64,000 nucleotides of DNA. It comes from RDYJ01 sp034931405. GTDB lineage: Bacteria > Cyanobacteriota > Cyanobacteriia > Cyanobacteriales > Nostocaceae. Below, piece after piece: positions 8,822 to 18,150 of this stretch (position 1 is its first letter; every line of letters begins with the position of its first letter). The translations under genes and the position numbers were made by a program. The notes beneath the pieces are model-generated. The model searched no databases, was not told where the DNA came from, and saw only the letters and a program-made list of their open reading frames with translations. The stretch covers positions 167,541-231,540 of the forward strand of contig NZ_JAYGHA010000004.1 in assembly GCF_034931405.1 (NCBI RefSeq), written 5' to 3'.

Positions 8822-10144
8822 TCAACCTTTATACAAAATTTCATTACGGCTAGGTGAGCCTAATTTTGGTAAAGAATTTTTGGGTGAGTGGGGAGTCAGG
8901 GCTGTAGGAACACCAGCGGATACTTGTAATTGTTTGACCAAATCTTGTAAAAGTTTATCTTGTTCAGCACGGAAACTCGATACATTGTAACCACGATTGA
9001 TAATAGCAAACCAGACTAAACCGCGATCGCGTGTAGGTACAACTCCGGCTAAAGCACTGACATCACTGAGAGTTCCCGTTTTCATCACAGTTGCAGATGG
9101 CATATCCCTATATCGCATTGTCCCGCGATTATCGAAGCCAGAGGTAGGGAACAAGTCAGCTAAAGTCAAATTATGGGATGATGCTTCCCGTTGTAGTGCC
9201 ATAAACATAGCACAGACGGCTCTAGGGGAAATCTGATTTTCTCGTCCCAGTCCAGAACCATTAATTAACTGAATTTCCGACTGTGGTACATTAGCCATTT
9301 TAGCAGCAGTAGATTTAACTACATTTGCGCCTCCTACCGACTGAGCTAACATTTCAGCTATGTCATTATTACTGTAAACATTCATCTCCTTAATCAATTG
9401 TTGTAATGGTAAGGAAAGATGACGTACAAGTAAAGTTTGTTTAGGGTTAGGCTGTGCTGCAACTTTCACCGTACCAGCAATAACAACTTGAGGCTTGGGT
9501 GTTCCCTTGGGCATGATAGAGTATTGGTAAATCACAGAACGATTCCAGGTTTTGTGATCTAATGCTTGTTTAAGTAATTGACCGGCTACTGTAGGGTTAG
9601 TATAGAAATTCATAGCGAAATTGCCAGTAATCACTAAATTTCCCTTTACCTGCTTGATGCCGATTTTATTGAGAGCATTACCGAGAGCGATCGCTTCCTC
9701 TCCTACAAACATCGGATCACCACCACCACTAATCACCAAATCACCCTGCACTACCCCATTAACTATTGGACCTGTAGCACTAACCAAAGTTTCAAATTGA
9801 TGGTCAGGACCCAAAATTTTAAAAGCGGCTAGAGAAGTAGCCACCTTAGTTAAAGATGCTGCCGGTAAAGGTATTGTACCTTGGTGATTAGCCATTAACA
9901 TTGGACCTGACTGCAACCAAATTCCTTGATGCTTAATCAGATTTTGCGTTACCAACTTAGAAGTCATCAACTCCTTGAGATATTCCTGCACTGTCATAGC
10001 TCCTGCTGGGTTTGGATCAGGGGCAATGACAAAACCAGGACTACTTTGCCAAGCCAATGCATCTAAAGCATTTAAAGGCTTGATTTTAACCCCAGCCATA
10101 TCGAGCCAAAGTGAAACCAAACCTGAACCTAATAATTCCAGCAT
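8822..10144 (-). CDS. dacB: D-alanyl-D-alanine carboxypeptidase/endopeptidase, PBP4 (S13) type
   Basis: A 440-aa peptidoglycan hydrolase of the low-molecular-weight penicillin-binding class. All three active-site motifs are present: Ser97-Leu-Thr-Lys100 (AASLTK), Ser258-Asn-Asn260 (YSNND), and Lys355-Thr-Gly357 (MKTGTL). The region between SxxK and SxN carries the large insertion typical of S13 enzymes. The N-terminus is hydrophobic (LLGSGLVSLWLDMAGV) but lacks the usual basic residues, so either export uses an unusual signal or the true start differs. It stands alone. Confidence 0.88.
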   Translation of the reverse strand: MLELLGSGLVSLWLDMAGVKIKPLNALDALAWQSSPGFVIAPDPNPAGAMTVQEYLKELMTSKLVTQNLIKHQGIWLQSGPMLMANHQGTIPLPAASLTKVATSLAAFKILGPDHQFETLVSATGPIVNGVVQGDLVISGGGDPMFVGEEAIALGNALNKIGIKQVKGNLVITGNFAMNFYTNPTVAGQLLKQALDHKTWNRSVIYQYSIMPKGTPKPQVVIAGTVKVAAQPNPKQTLLVRHLSLPLQQLIKEMNVYSNNDIAEMLAQSVGGANVVKSTAAKMANVPQSEIQLINGSGLGRENQISPRAVCAMFMALQREASSHNLTLADLFPTSGFDNRGTMRYRDMPSATVMKTGTLSDVSALAGVVPTRDRGLVWFAIINRGYNVSSFRAEQDKLLQDLVKQLQVSAGVPTALTPHSPKNSLPKLGSPSRNEILYKG

Positions 10145-10370
10145 CTTTAATTCCTCTATCTTTGTTCAAATATCTAATAATTTTGTGTCGTGCTGGCATA
10201 TTATGCCTTTTAATTCCACTTCTTACTATCTAAAAAGTTTGCCACCAGGAAAACTCAATAATTAGGGTTTGCTGATAGCTAACGCCAAGCGTCAGCCATA
10301 AAAGTTATCTGTGATAACGCAGCCAGACGTAAGTCATGGAGAGGGAACAGGGAGAAAATTAATAATTACC

Positions 10371-10403
10371 AATCCCCAGTCCCCAATCCCCAGTCCCCAA
10401 TCT
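10371..10403. repeat. Short CCCCAGTCCCCAATC tandem repeat
   Basis: A run of alternating CCCCAGT and CCCCAAT units reaches the last codon of the LOG-family gene. The rest of the 257-bp spacer 10145-10401 has no gene that I can see. Confidence 0.8.
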
Positions 10404-11484
10404 ACTTCCTTTCTGGATGGGCTTTTTCCTCTGGGGAAGGCATACCCAACTCGTTAATCACTGCAATCATCTGATACAAACGTCCCAAATCTCGTTGATT
10501 GAAGTATAAAACAAGACGAGGTAAATCAGATGTTTCATCTTGACCTTCTTGAGATAATACCTGACTTTTTTCAATTTGGCCTTGGACAAGAATATCGCTA
10601 AAGTTAGCATTCAATTGTGCCACCAGATCATCAGATAATTCGTGTCTGAGACGAATCACGAATTGATCACCTACATAGCGGCTAGAGTGATAAACTTGGT
10701 AAAAGCGGGTAATGGCATTGCAAGCCACTTCCAGATTATCCGTTACCGTGTAAAGACTAGGATCTTCTGGATTAATAAGACCTTTATTCACTAATTGCTG
10801 ATTGATATATTGACTCCAAGAGCGCCAATAATCACCACCAGGAGGATCGATTAAAACGACAGGAACAGGTCCAAATTTACCTGTTTGGCTTAATGTCATA
10901 CATTCAAAAGCTTCATCTTGAGTGCCAAAGCCACCTGGAAACAAAGCTACAGCATCACTTTCCTTGAGCAGAAACAGCTTGCGGGTAAAGAAATATTTAA
11001 AGTGAATCAGCTTAGGATCACCATCAATAAAAGGGTTAGCTTGTTGCTCAAAAGGCAACTGAATATTTAACCCAAAAGAATTTTCTCGTCCTGCGCCTTC
11101 TTGACCAGCTTGCATAATCCCACCGCCACCGCCTGTCATCACCATAAATCCCAGTTGAGAAACAGCATGAGCAAATTTAACTGCCATTTGGTAATCAGGG
11201 GTTTCTGGTGCTATACGAGCAGAACCAAAGATAGTCACTTTGCGGACGTGCCGATAGCCATAAAATAGTTGGAAGCCTCGTTCCATATCTGCTAAAGATG
11301 CAGATAGTATCTTCCAATCAAGACGCTCAATTTCACTATCAGCTAAACTAACTATAGTAGCAAGTGCCTGTTGGATAAATTGCCGATGTTTTAATGTCGG
11401 TAAACGATCTATTAATTCAGCGATATCGGCTTGGAGAGATTCTAGTATTTCAAACGACTCTTTAGGGGTCATGAGAACTGCCAC
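10402..11484 (-). CDS. LOG-family (lysine-decarboxylase-like) protein
   Basis: A 360-aa protein with the TIGR00730/LOG fold. The nucleotide-binding glycine-rich segment MTGGGGGIMQAGQEGAG is near residues 116-132. The family signature PGGFGTQDE is at 183-191. LOG enzymes release free-base cytokinin-like nucleobases from nucleoside monophosphates, and many bacterial members are generic nucleotide phosphoribohydrolases. The extra 80 N-terminal residues and about 100 C-terminal residues, compared with the 190-aa core, are usual in the long cyanobacterial version. It is not a lysine decarboxylase despite older names. Confidence 0.85.
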   Translation of the reverse strand: MAVLMTPKESFEILESLQADIAELIDRLPTLKHRQFIQQALATIVSLADSEIERLDWKILSASLADMERGFQLFYGYRHVRKVTIFGSARIAPETPDYQMAVKFAHAVSQLGFMVMTGGGGGIMQAGQEGAGRENSFGLNIQLPFEQQANPFIDGDPKLIHFKYFFTRKLFLLKESDAVALFPGGFGTQDEAFECMTLSQTGKFGPVPVVLIDPPGGDYWRSWSQYINQQLVNKGLINPEDPSLYTVTDNLEVACNAITRFYQVYHSSRYVGDQFVIRLRHELSDDLVAQLNANFSDILVQGQIEKSQVLSQEGQDETSDLPRLVLYFNQRDLGRLYQMIAVINELGMPSPEEKAHPERK

Positions 11485-11544
11485 AACAATGGCATTATAT
11501 TTTATGTGAACTACCTACACTCCCGCAAGCGGACATTTTTTGGT

Positions 11545-11658
11545 CTAAAGGCGTTTGTATAGTTGAGCGGCTAAGGGGATGAGGGTTTTGTTGATGTTTT
11601 CCGTTTCGCCGTCAAACTCGATGACTAAGCTATTAGGCTGACAAATTGTAAGCCTGGG
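11545..11658 (-). pseudogene. Possible C-terminal coding relic
   Basis: Within a 383-bp gap (11485-11867), one minus-strand frame ends at a TAG (11545-11547) after a stretch that reads like protein: CQPNSLVIEFDGETE followed by NINKTLIPLAAQLYKRL. The frame is open upstream only to a stop at 11737-11739, and the part above about 11655 looks non-coding. No start codon is evident. I do not recognise the source gene. The rest of the gap contains no other gene. Confidence 0.3.
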
Positions 11659-11867
11659 GAGGTAGAAAGGTGGGGAGAAAGTTGATTGCTTTTTGTCAAA
11701 AAATCACAAGTTGTAAATTGTTGGAGCAACAGCTTATTTACCCGCTCCCTTTTAAATTGTTGTGTAAAAAGTTTTCTAGAGACGCAAACTCTGCGCCTCT
11801 GAAACTAGTTAACAAATATTCACCTTAAAAACTAGACAAATCAATAAAATTTGTAACCAGTTGAGAT

Positions 11868-12191
11868 TTAAAGATACTTTTCCAAAGTGGTAGCTAAAGT
11901 AGTTTTAGGCACAGCGCCGACAACCATATCTACTTTTTGTCCATCTTTAAAAATCATGAGGGTGGGAATGCTGCGGATACCATACTGACTGGCAATTTGA
12001 GGATTTTCATCAGTGTTGACTTTCACAACCTTGAGTTGACCTTCATACTGAACGGCAATTTCTTCGACAACAGGAGCTACCATACGGCAAGGACCGCACC
12101 AGGGAGCCCAAAAATCAACCAACACAGGAACATCGCTGTCGAGGACTTCCTGCTTAAAACTAGAATCTGTAACACTTGCGGCTGCTGACAT
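11868..12191 (-). CDS. trxA: Thioredoxin (m-type like)
   Basis: A 107-aa thioredoxin with the active site Trp31-Cys32-Gly33-Pro34-Cys35 in FWAPWCGPCRMVAP, the buried Asp in VDFW, and the cis-proline segment RSIPT. Full length, cytoplasmic, and reduced by thioredoxin reductase or ferredoxin-thioredoxin reductase in cyanobacteria. It stands alone, with a 382-bp gap upstream. Confidence 0.95.
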   Translation of the reverse strand: MSAAASVTDSSFKQEVLDSDVPVLVDFWAPWCGPCRMVAPVVEEIAVQYEGQLKVVKVNTDENPQIASQYGIRSIPTLMIFKDGQKVDMVVGAVPKTTLATTLEKYL

Positions 12192-12573
12192 TCCTAAAAA
12201 CCTTTGCCTATTATATTTATGAGTTTAGTGAAAATTCTACCATAGCAAAAACATCAGCTTGAGATTTAAGGATGTACATTTGCAAAGAAGTTATAGATTT
12301 TATGCCTAATAAGGAACCGCCCGAACAGTAGTCCGGGCGGAGTGTGGTGTGAGGAGTGAACGGAAACATGCGTCTCCGCTATTTCTATTGTAGGCGACAT
12401 ATAGGATTTTTCCAGTGTTTGTTGAGGACGCTGGAAAATTTTTTGTTTAGGAGTCAGGGAACAGGGAACAGGGAACAGGAAACAGGGAACAGGGAACAGG
12501 AAGTAATATATTATTCTCCCCATCTCCCCATCTTCCCATCTTCCCAATCCCCAATCCCCAATCCCCAATCCCT
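12192..12573. repeat. Spacer with hairpins and STRRs between trxA and guaB3
   Basis: No gene is supported. Contents: a stem CCGCCCG/CGGGCGG at 12317-12323/12334-12340; a longer hairpin pairing 12406-12415 with 12431-12439 and running into a T tract on the plus strand; GGAACAG heptamers at 12457-12501; and C-rich CCCAATC/CCCATCT repeats at 12518-12570. ORFs of 84-100 codons on both strands here are produced by the repeats. Confidence 0.75.
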
Positions 12574-13737
12574 TTATTTACCCATACCCAATTGTTGGGC
12601 TTTTTGGTAAACTTTACCTTCAGTTAAGAGGGAGGGAGCGATGACTACTTCAACTTGCTGCATTTCTTTGAGGTTTTTGGCTCCTAATGTACTCATACTG
12701 GTTTTTAAAGCTCCGAGAAGATTATGAGTACCATCATCTAGTCCGGCTGGACCTCTGAGTATTTGTTCTAGAGTGCCTGTAGTTCCAACACGAATACGAG
12801 TACCACGGGGTAGAACGGGGCTAGGAGTTGCCATACCCCAATGATAACCGCGTCCTGGGGCTTCTGCGGCTCTGGCAAAGGGAGAACCAATCATTACGCC
12901 ATCTGCACCGCAAGCAATACATTTACAGATGTCGCCACCAGTGATTAAACCACCATCAGCAATGATAGGAATATATTTACCAGTTTCCCGATAATAATCA
13001 TCTCTGGCGGCAGCACAGTCGGCAACGGCTGTTGCTTGAGGTATACCTACACCCAATACACCACGGGATGTACAAGCAGCACCAGGTCCAATGCCCACTA
13101 ATACTGCTGCTGCACCGGCTCTCATTAAATCCAAGGTGACTTCATAAGTAACACAATTACCTAATGCCACAGGTATGGGCATAGAACGGCAAAATTCGGC
13201 TAAATCCAGTGGGGTGATAGACTCTGGTGCGAGGTGGTCTGTAGAGACTACAGTGGCTTGGATAAAAAATAAATCTGCTCCAGCTTTGGCTACTATTTGA
13301 CCATATTTGCTTGCACCTACTGGTGTAGCACTCACGGCCGCAATACCACCTTGTTGTTTAATTTCCTGAATACGTTTTTCAATTAATTCCGGCTTGATTG
13401 GTTCGGCATAGAGTTCTTGCATCAGGGATACAAATTCATCTTTGCCCACTGAGGCAATCCGATCTAAAATCGGGTTTGGGTCAGCATAGCGAGTTTGGAT
13501 ACCCTCTAAGTTGAGAACTCCTAAAGCTCCTAATTGGGACAAATGCACAGCCATTCCCACATCGACTACACCATCCATTGCACTGGCAATAATGGGGATT
13601 TCTCGCTCAATATTACCAATTTTCCACTTTGTATCCGCTAAACTCGGATCGAGTGTTCTGTTACCGGGAACTAAAGCAATTTCATCAATGCCATAGGCTC
13701 GGCGAGCCATTTTTCCCCGCCCAAGTTGAATTTCCAC
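12574..13737 (-). CDS. guaB3: GuaB3-family IMP dehydrogenase-related protein
   Basis: A 387-aa TIM-barrel protein of the GuaB3 group, common in cyanobacteria and actinobacteria. The catalytic loop is GIGPGAACTSR with Cys222. The phosphate-binding segments IIADGGL and GADGVMIGSPFA are present. CBS domains are absent, which separates it from true GuaB. Work on a Synechocystis member of this family indicates GMP reductase activity (GMP to IMP), so purine recycling is more likely than GMP synthesis. The assignment to the family is firm; the reaction is taken from family knowledge. Confidence 0.88.
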   Translation of the reverse strand: MEIQLGRGKMARRAYGIDEIALVPGNRTLDPSLADTKWKIGNIEREIPIIASAMDGVVDVGMAVHLSQLGALGVLNLEGIQTRYADPNPILDRIASVGKDEFVSLMQELYAEPIKPELIEKRIQEIKQQGGIAAVSATPVGASKYGQIVAKAGADLFFIQATVVSTDHLAPESITPLDLAEFCRSMPIPVALGNCVTYEVTLDLMRAGAAAVLVGIGPGAACTSRGVLGVGIPQATAVADCAAARDDYYRETGKYIPIIADGGLITGGDICKCIACGADGVMIGSPFARAAEAPGRGYHWGMATPSPVLPRGTRIRVGTTGTLEQILRGPAGLDDGTHNLLGALKTSMSTLGAKNLKEMQQVEVVIAPSLLTEGKVYQKAQQLGMGK

Positions 13738-13994
13738 GCTTTCACTTTTCTCAAATCTGTTTAAGCTAGGGTATCAAATTGTGGGGATATTAGGCAGGAT
13801 TTTTTTCACGGTTAATAGAAACTGGGGAAGATTTTTATATATAACGTAGGACACTAAGAAAATAACCCCCATATTCTCTAGCGAAAAACTGCTATTTTAC
13901 TCTTGCATTTATTACCCATATCTGCAATTATCTATTATTATGATCAGTATGTACTGTATTCCTATCGAGTAACCGTAGTTTTAGAGGTAAAAGA

Positions 13995-15089
13995 ATGAGT
14001 TTGTGGCAACGCTCACTGAAACAATTACAACGTAGATTAAGCGTAAATTCACTTAAAGGTTTTTTATCCCTATTTGTAGTGGGGATGTTCTTAAGTGTAG
14101 CAGTTGCCGCTTGCTCTGGCACAAATCAAACTTCCGCTACCGGAAAACCACAAAATGTAGAATTTACTCTTGTATCTTTTGCTGTCACCAGAGATGCGTA
14201 TAAAGCCATCATTCCTAAATTTGCAGAAAAATGGCAACAAGAGCATAAGCAAAATGTTACTGTTAGCCAAAGTTACGGTGCTTCTGGTTCTCAAACTCGT
14301 GCAGTTATTGATGGTTTACCCGCAGATATTGTTCATTTAGCATTAGCATTAGATACAGAAAGAATTGCCAAAGCCGGACTAATTCAACCAGGATGGGAAA
14401 AAGAAGTTCCTAATAATGGTATTGTTTCTAAATCAGTAGCAGCATTAGTTACTCGTGAAGGCAACCCCAAAAGTATTAATACATGGGCAGATTTAGAAAA
14501 AGATGGTGTCAAAATGGTGACTGCTGACCCAAAAACATCAGGGGTTGCTCGTTGGAATTTTGTCGCACTATGGAATTCAGCAATTATAACTGGTCACGAT
14601 GAAGCAAAGGCGACTGAGTTTGTGAGTAAAGTTTATCAAAACGTGCCTGTATTAACTAAAGATGCTCGTGAAGCCACAGATGCCTTTTTCAAACAAGGTC
14701 AAGGAGATGCTTTAATTAACTATGAAAATGAAATGGTTTTGGCACAACAAAAGGGTTTGAAGGTTAGTTATACCATTCCTGATGTAAATATTTCTATTGA
14801 TAATCCCATTGCCATAGTTGATAACAATGTTGATAAACATGGAAATAGGGAAGTAGTGGAAGCTTTCATTCAATACTTATTTACTCCTGATGCACAAACA
14901 GAATTTGCCAAAGTGGGATTTAGACCTGTGAATGAGACGGTATCTCAAACTAAAGAATTTGCTGAAAAATATCCTCCAGTTAAGACTTTGGGGAAAATTC
15001 AAGATTTAGGTGGATGGGATGTAGTGCAGCAGAAATTCTTTGCTGATGGAGCTATGTTTGACCAAATTCAAGCTAAAAATAAGCGGTAA
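13995..15089 (+). CDS. sbpA: Sulfate ABC transporter substrate-binding lipoprotein
   Basis: A 364-aa periplasmic sulfate/thiosulfate-binding protein. The basic N-terminus is followed by a hydrophobic signal with lipobox VAAC (Cys40), indicating a lipid anchor. The mature protein has the family pattern: VTVSQSYGASGSQTRAVIDG, LPADIVHLALALD, TADPKTSGVARWNF, and GFRPVN near the end. It is the first gene of sbpA-cysT-cysW. The ATPase gene cysA is not in the window and must be encoded elsewhere. Confidence 0.93.
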   Translation: MSLWQRSLKQLQRRLSVNSLKGFLSLFVVGMFLSVAVAACSGTNQTSATGKPQNVEFTLVSFAVTRDAYKAIIPKFAEKWQQEHKQNVTVSQSYGASGSQTRAVIDGLPADIVHLALALDTERIAKAGLIQPGWEKEVPNNGIVSKSVAALVTREGNPKSINTWADLEKDGVKMVTADPKTSGVARWNFVALWNSAIITGHDEAKATEFVSKVYQNVPVLTKDAREATDAFFKQGQGDALINYENEMVLAQQKGLKVSYTIPDVNISIDNPIAIVDNNVDKHGNREVVEAFIQYLFTPDAQTEFAKVGFRPVNETVSQTKEFAEKYPPVKTLGKIQDLGGWDVVQQKFFADGAMFDQIQAKNKR

Positions 15090-15157
15090 TTTGTCATTAT
15101 TCATCATAGGTCATTAGTCATTAGTTAGTTGTTTAGGTTTTGAATTTTGAATTAATT

Positions 15158-16027
15158 ATGAATGTATCTACTGCTGTGGAAACTAAACGTAAACTTCCGA
15201 TGTGGAAGATGTTTATAGATAATATAATTCGACTACCTTGGACTTGGAGAATTACTTTAGCATACTTAACTTTTATGTTATTTATGCCAATAGCGGCTTT
15301 GTTCTTGAAAGCAAGTACATTACCAAGTGATAAGTTTTGGGCAATTGCAGCTAGTCCTTTAGCATTAGCAACTTATAATGTTACCTTTTTCACGGCAATA
15401 TTAGCAGCTTTACTAAATGGTATTTTTGGAACTTTAATAGCTTGGGTTTTGGTACGTTATGACTTTCCTTTAAAAAAGATATTTGATGCAACTGTAGACT
15501 TACCTTTTGCTTTACCAACTGCGGTTGCTGGGTTAACATTGGCGACGGTTTATAGTGACAATGGTTGGATAGGTTCTTTTCTTGCACCTTTGGGAATTAA
15601 AATATCTTTTACTCGCATGGGTGTATGGACGGCAATGATATTTATTTCTCTACCTTTTGTAATTAGAACTGTTCAACCAGTGCTGCAAGAAATGGAACAT
15701 GAGGTAGAAGAAGCTGCTTGGAGTTTGGGTGCTTCTCAATGGCAGACTTTCTGGAAAGTGATTTTACCGCCTTTATTTCCCACCATTTTAACAGGTGTGG
15801 CTTTAGGTTTTTCCCGTGCGGTGGGGGAGTATGGTTCAATTGTAATTATCGCTTCTAATACACCTTTTCAAGATTTAATTGCACCTGTGCTAATTTTCCA
15901 GAGATTAGAACAATATGACTATGCTGGTGCGACTGTAATTGGTGTGGTTTTATTAGTTATTTCTTTGATTTTGTTATTAGCAATTAATTTCTTACAAGCT
16001 TGGGCTAGAAGATATGACAACAGATAA
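15158..16027 (+). CDS. cysT: Sulfate ABC transporter permease CysT
   Basis: Inner-membrane permease of the sulfate importer. The open frame starts at a TTG at 15140, but the ATG at 15158 is preferred and gives 289 aa. About six hydrophobic helices follow a basic N-terminus. The EAA loop that contacts the ATPase is EEAAWSLGASQWQTFWKVI. The last codons overlap cysW by 14 bp, so the two subunits are translated together. It is 68 bp downstream of sbpA. Confidence 0.93.
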   Translation: MNVSTAVETKRKLPMWKMFIDNIIRLPWTWRITLAYLTFMLFMPIAALFLKASTLPSDKFWAIAASPLALATYNVTFFTAILAALLNGIFGTLIAWVLVRYDFPLKKIFDATVDLPFALPTAVAGLTLATVYSDNGWIGSFLAPLGIKISFTRMGVWTAMIFISLPFVIRTVQPVLQEMEHEVEEAAWSLGASQWQTFWKVILPPLFPTILTGVALGFSRAVGEYGSIVIIASNTPFQDLIAPVLIFQRLEQYDYAGATVIGVVLLVISLILLLAINFLQAWARRYDNR

Positions 16028-16862
16028 TAAAACAAAAAAAAATCATCAGAAAAAGCAAAGTTGGGTTCCAGGACTTTTAATAGGAATTGCCATTTCTTAT
16101 TTAGCTTTGGTGCAGTATATTCCAGCTATCAATGTATTTTTTCAAGCTTTTAAACAAGGCATTATTCCTTTTTTTGCTAACCTGTCTACGCCTCAATTTC
16201 TCCATGCAGCTTGGTTAACTTTATTGTTAGCTTTAATTGCATTACCTGTAAATACTGTATTTGGTTTATGTGCGGCTTGGGCAATCACTCGTCATAAATT
16301 CCCAGGACGGGCTATAGTGATCAGTATTATTGATTTGCCTTTTTCTATTTCTCCTGTGGTTGCTGGTTTAATGCTGGTGTTACTCTATGGTAGACAGGGA
16401 TGGTTTGGTGGTTTTTTACAAGCTGCTGATATTCAGATTATTTTTGGTTTTCCAGGAATGGTTTTAGCTACTTCTTTTGTGAGTATGCCTTTTGTTGCTA
16501 GGGAAGTTATTCCGGTTTTGGAAGAGTTTGGGAAAGATCAGGAAGAAGCAGCGAGAACTTTAGGTGCGAATGACTGGCAAACTTTTTGGCGTGTGACTTT
16601 ACCGAGTATTCGTTGGGGTTTACTCTATGGTTTGATTTTAACAAATGCTAGGGCTATGGGTGAATTTGGGGCGGTTTCTGTGGTGTCTGGGAATATTATT
16701 AGTAAAACCCAAAGTTTACCGTTGTTTGTGGAAGATGTCTATAAACAATATGAGACGGAAGCGGCTTTTTCTGCGGCGGTTTTGTTGGCAATGTTAGCCG
16801 TTGTTACTTTGGTTTTGAAGGAAATTTTAGAACGAAAAACCAATATTAAGGATGTTGAATAA
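16014..16862 (+). CDS. cysW: Sulfate ABC transporter permease CysW
   Basis: Second permease of the sulfate importer, 282 aa, with about six membrane helices. The EAA loop is EEAARTLGANDWQTFWRVT, and GRAIVISIIDLPFSISPVVAG is a typical CysW segment. It starts inside the end of cysT. An inverted repeat follows immediately (16873-16938) and probably ends the operon. Confidence 0.93.
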   Translation: MTTDNKTKKNHQKKQSWVPGLLIGIAISYLALVQYIPAINVFFQAFKQGIIPFFANLSTPQFLHAAWLTLLLALIALPVNTVFGLCAAWAITRHKFPGRAIVISIIDLPFSISPVVAGLMLVLLYGRQGWFGGFLQAADIQIIFGFPGMVLATSFVSMPFVAREVIPVLEEFGKDQEEAARTLGANDWQTFWRVTLPSIRWGLLYGLILTNARAMGEFGAVSVVSGNIISKTQSLPLFVEDVYKQYETEAAFSAAVLLAMLAVVTLVLKEILERKTNIKDVE

Positions 16863-16872
16863 TTGGTGATTG

Positions 16873-16938
16873 AGATCCCCGACTTCTATGATTAATTTAT
16901 CATTTTTTTGACAAGGTTGAAAAAGAAGTCGGGGATCT
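16873..16938. terminator. Palindromic repeat (copy A) acting as bidirectional terminator
   Basis: A perfect 15-bp inverted repeat, AGATCCCCGACTTCT at 16873-16887 and its complement at 16924-16938, between convergent cysW and the hcp remnant. It is the core of a repeat family found at least seven times in this window. Its placement between converging genes suggests it works as a terminator. Confidence 0.65.
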
Positions 16939-16959
16939 GATTGTTAATTTTCTCAAGGT

Positions 16960-17867
16960 TCAACCAAGACAAGCCGCTAAGTCTTGTTCTGGTGTGGTAA
17001 TGAGTTGGAGATGATAGGGGGATATTGTTGTTTTAATTTCGGATAACCATGGGCTGGTAATAATTCCCCGTGAGTGTAAACTTTGATATCTGTTCCTGCG
17101 GTTTTTTCTAAGATAGCTTTTAAAGCCAATAAATCATGTCCAGAAACGAGAATTGCTTTACCAGTTGTATGTCCTAAAATTAAGGATGTGGGTGTGGGAT
17201 GTCCAAAGGTTTCTGTATTTCCTGCATCTAAAAGCTGCATGGCTTTGAGGTTCATTTCCCCAACTTTTCAGGCTAAATTTAACCAGTCTTGTAAAGTTTT
17301 ATTTTGGTCATCTAAATTAGCTAAAACTTCATGGCAAAATGTATATAAACCTTCATCATGCTGATTTAGTTCTAAGGCATGAAAAGCATAAGCAGCTAAA
17401 CCTTTTAAACCATATAATACTGTAAGCTTGAGGGAGAAAATATCAACATTTGCAGCGGAGTGACTGATAAATTCAAATTCTAAATCTTGACCTTGTTGAA
17501 TTTGGTCTGTTAAACTACTAGCAGGTTGAAAAGTATTAATTGCTGATTCTACAACTTTATTACCCAAAGCTTGAATTTTTAACTTCAGACTTTCGCGAAG
17601 TGCGATCGCACAATTCACAAAAGCCATAAAATCAGAGGTGGTAAAATTCACATTTGTTAATGTGGAAAAAAGCATCTCACAAGTAAACTCATCAGTGTCA
17701 CGAGTTATAATACCTAAAGATTTTGCTTTTAATGTCACTTGCGAAAGTCCGCGTAAACAATGTACTAATAAATCTTGTAAAGCAGCAACTTCAGGACTTT
17801 TACCACACGCACCCCACTGATGACAGACATCTCCACGGGTAGTTTGTTCACACTGGTTACAGAACAT
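16960..17867 (-). pseudogene. hcp: Hybrid cluster protein gene, decayed
   Basis: The N-terminus has the Fe-S cysteine pattern of Hcp: MFCNQCEQTTRGDVCHQWGAC. After 199 codons a TGA (17268-17270) interrupts the frame. The same frame continues with KVGEMNLKAMQLLDAGNTE and on to VYTHGELLPAHGYPKLKQQY, all Hcp-like. Near 17020 the sequence jumps to the C-terminus in another frame, reading LQLITTPEQDLAACLG and a stop at 16960-16962. About 240 central codons, which should carry most hybrid-cluster ligands, are missing. Full Hcp is about 550 aa. Hcp reduces nitric oxide or hydroxylamine; this copy cannot. Confidence 0.85.
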
Positions 17868-17923
17868 AGGTCTTTCCTCTCATCTCTATGCTTACAGCTT
17901 ATTCATTTCAATAGGGGAAATCC

Positions 17924-17937
17924 TTGATTTAAGTCAA
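17924..17937. promoter_or_regulatory. Putative Crp/Fnr-family operator upstream of hcp
   Basis: TTGATTTAAGTCAA, an inverted repeat with TTGA and TCAA half-sites, lies 57 bases upstream of the hcp start. This is the half-site pattern of FNR/DNR/HcpR-type regulators, and a Crp/Fnr-family gene lies about 0.9 kb away on the other strand. The pairing of regulator and site is inferred. Confidence 0.5.
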
Positions 17938-18046
17938 GTGTCTTGGTAAAGTTTGGTAAAGTTTTTTATAGTACACAGTCATTAACAGTTAGGGAGAATT
18001 TAGGAAAAAGCAAGAAGCTGAAAACGAAACTGAAGGTAAGGCGATA

Positions 18047-18112
18047 AGATCCCCGACTTCTTTTATTTATTGTGTCTATAAACGATAAATTGATCTTAGA
18101 AGTCGGGGATCT
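18047..18112. repeat. Palindromic repeat (copy B)
   Basis: Arms AGATCCCCGACTTCT (18047-18061) and complement (18098-18112) with the AT-rich interior shared by copies C and E. It is preceded by GGTAAGGCGATAA, as in copy E. It ends 38 bases before the antitoxin start. Confidence 0.75.
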
Positions 18113-18150
18113 AGATATAATCAAAGTATCAGCCTTAACAATGAACTATA

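Noticed and set aside
10402..11484. Lysine decarboxylase
   Set aside because: The PGGFGTQDE signature places it in the LOG family, whose members do not decarboxylate lysine.
12266..12610. ORFs of 84-100 codons on both strands
   Set aside because: They are generated by the GGAACAG and CCCAATC tandem repeats and translate to repetitive peptides.
12574..13737. IMP dehydrogenase GuaB
   Set aside because: CBS domains are absent and the sequence follows the GuaB3 pattern, a separate group.
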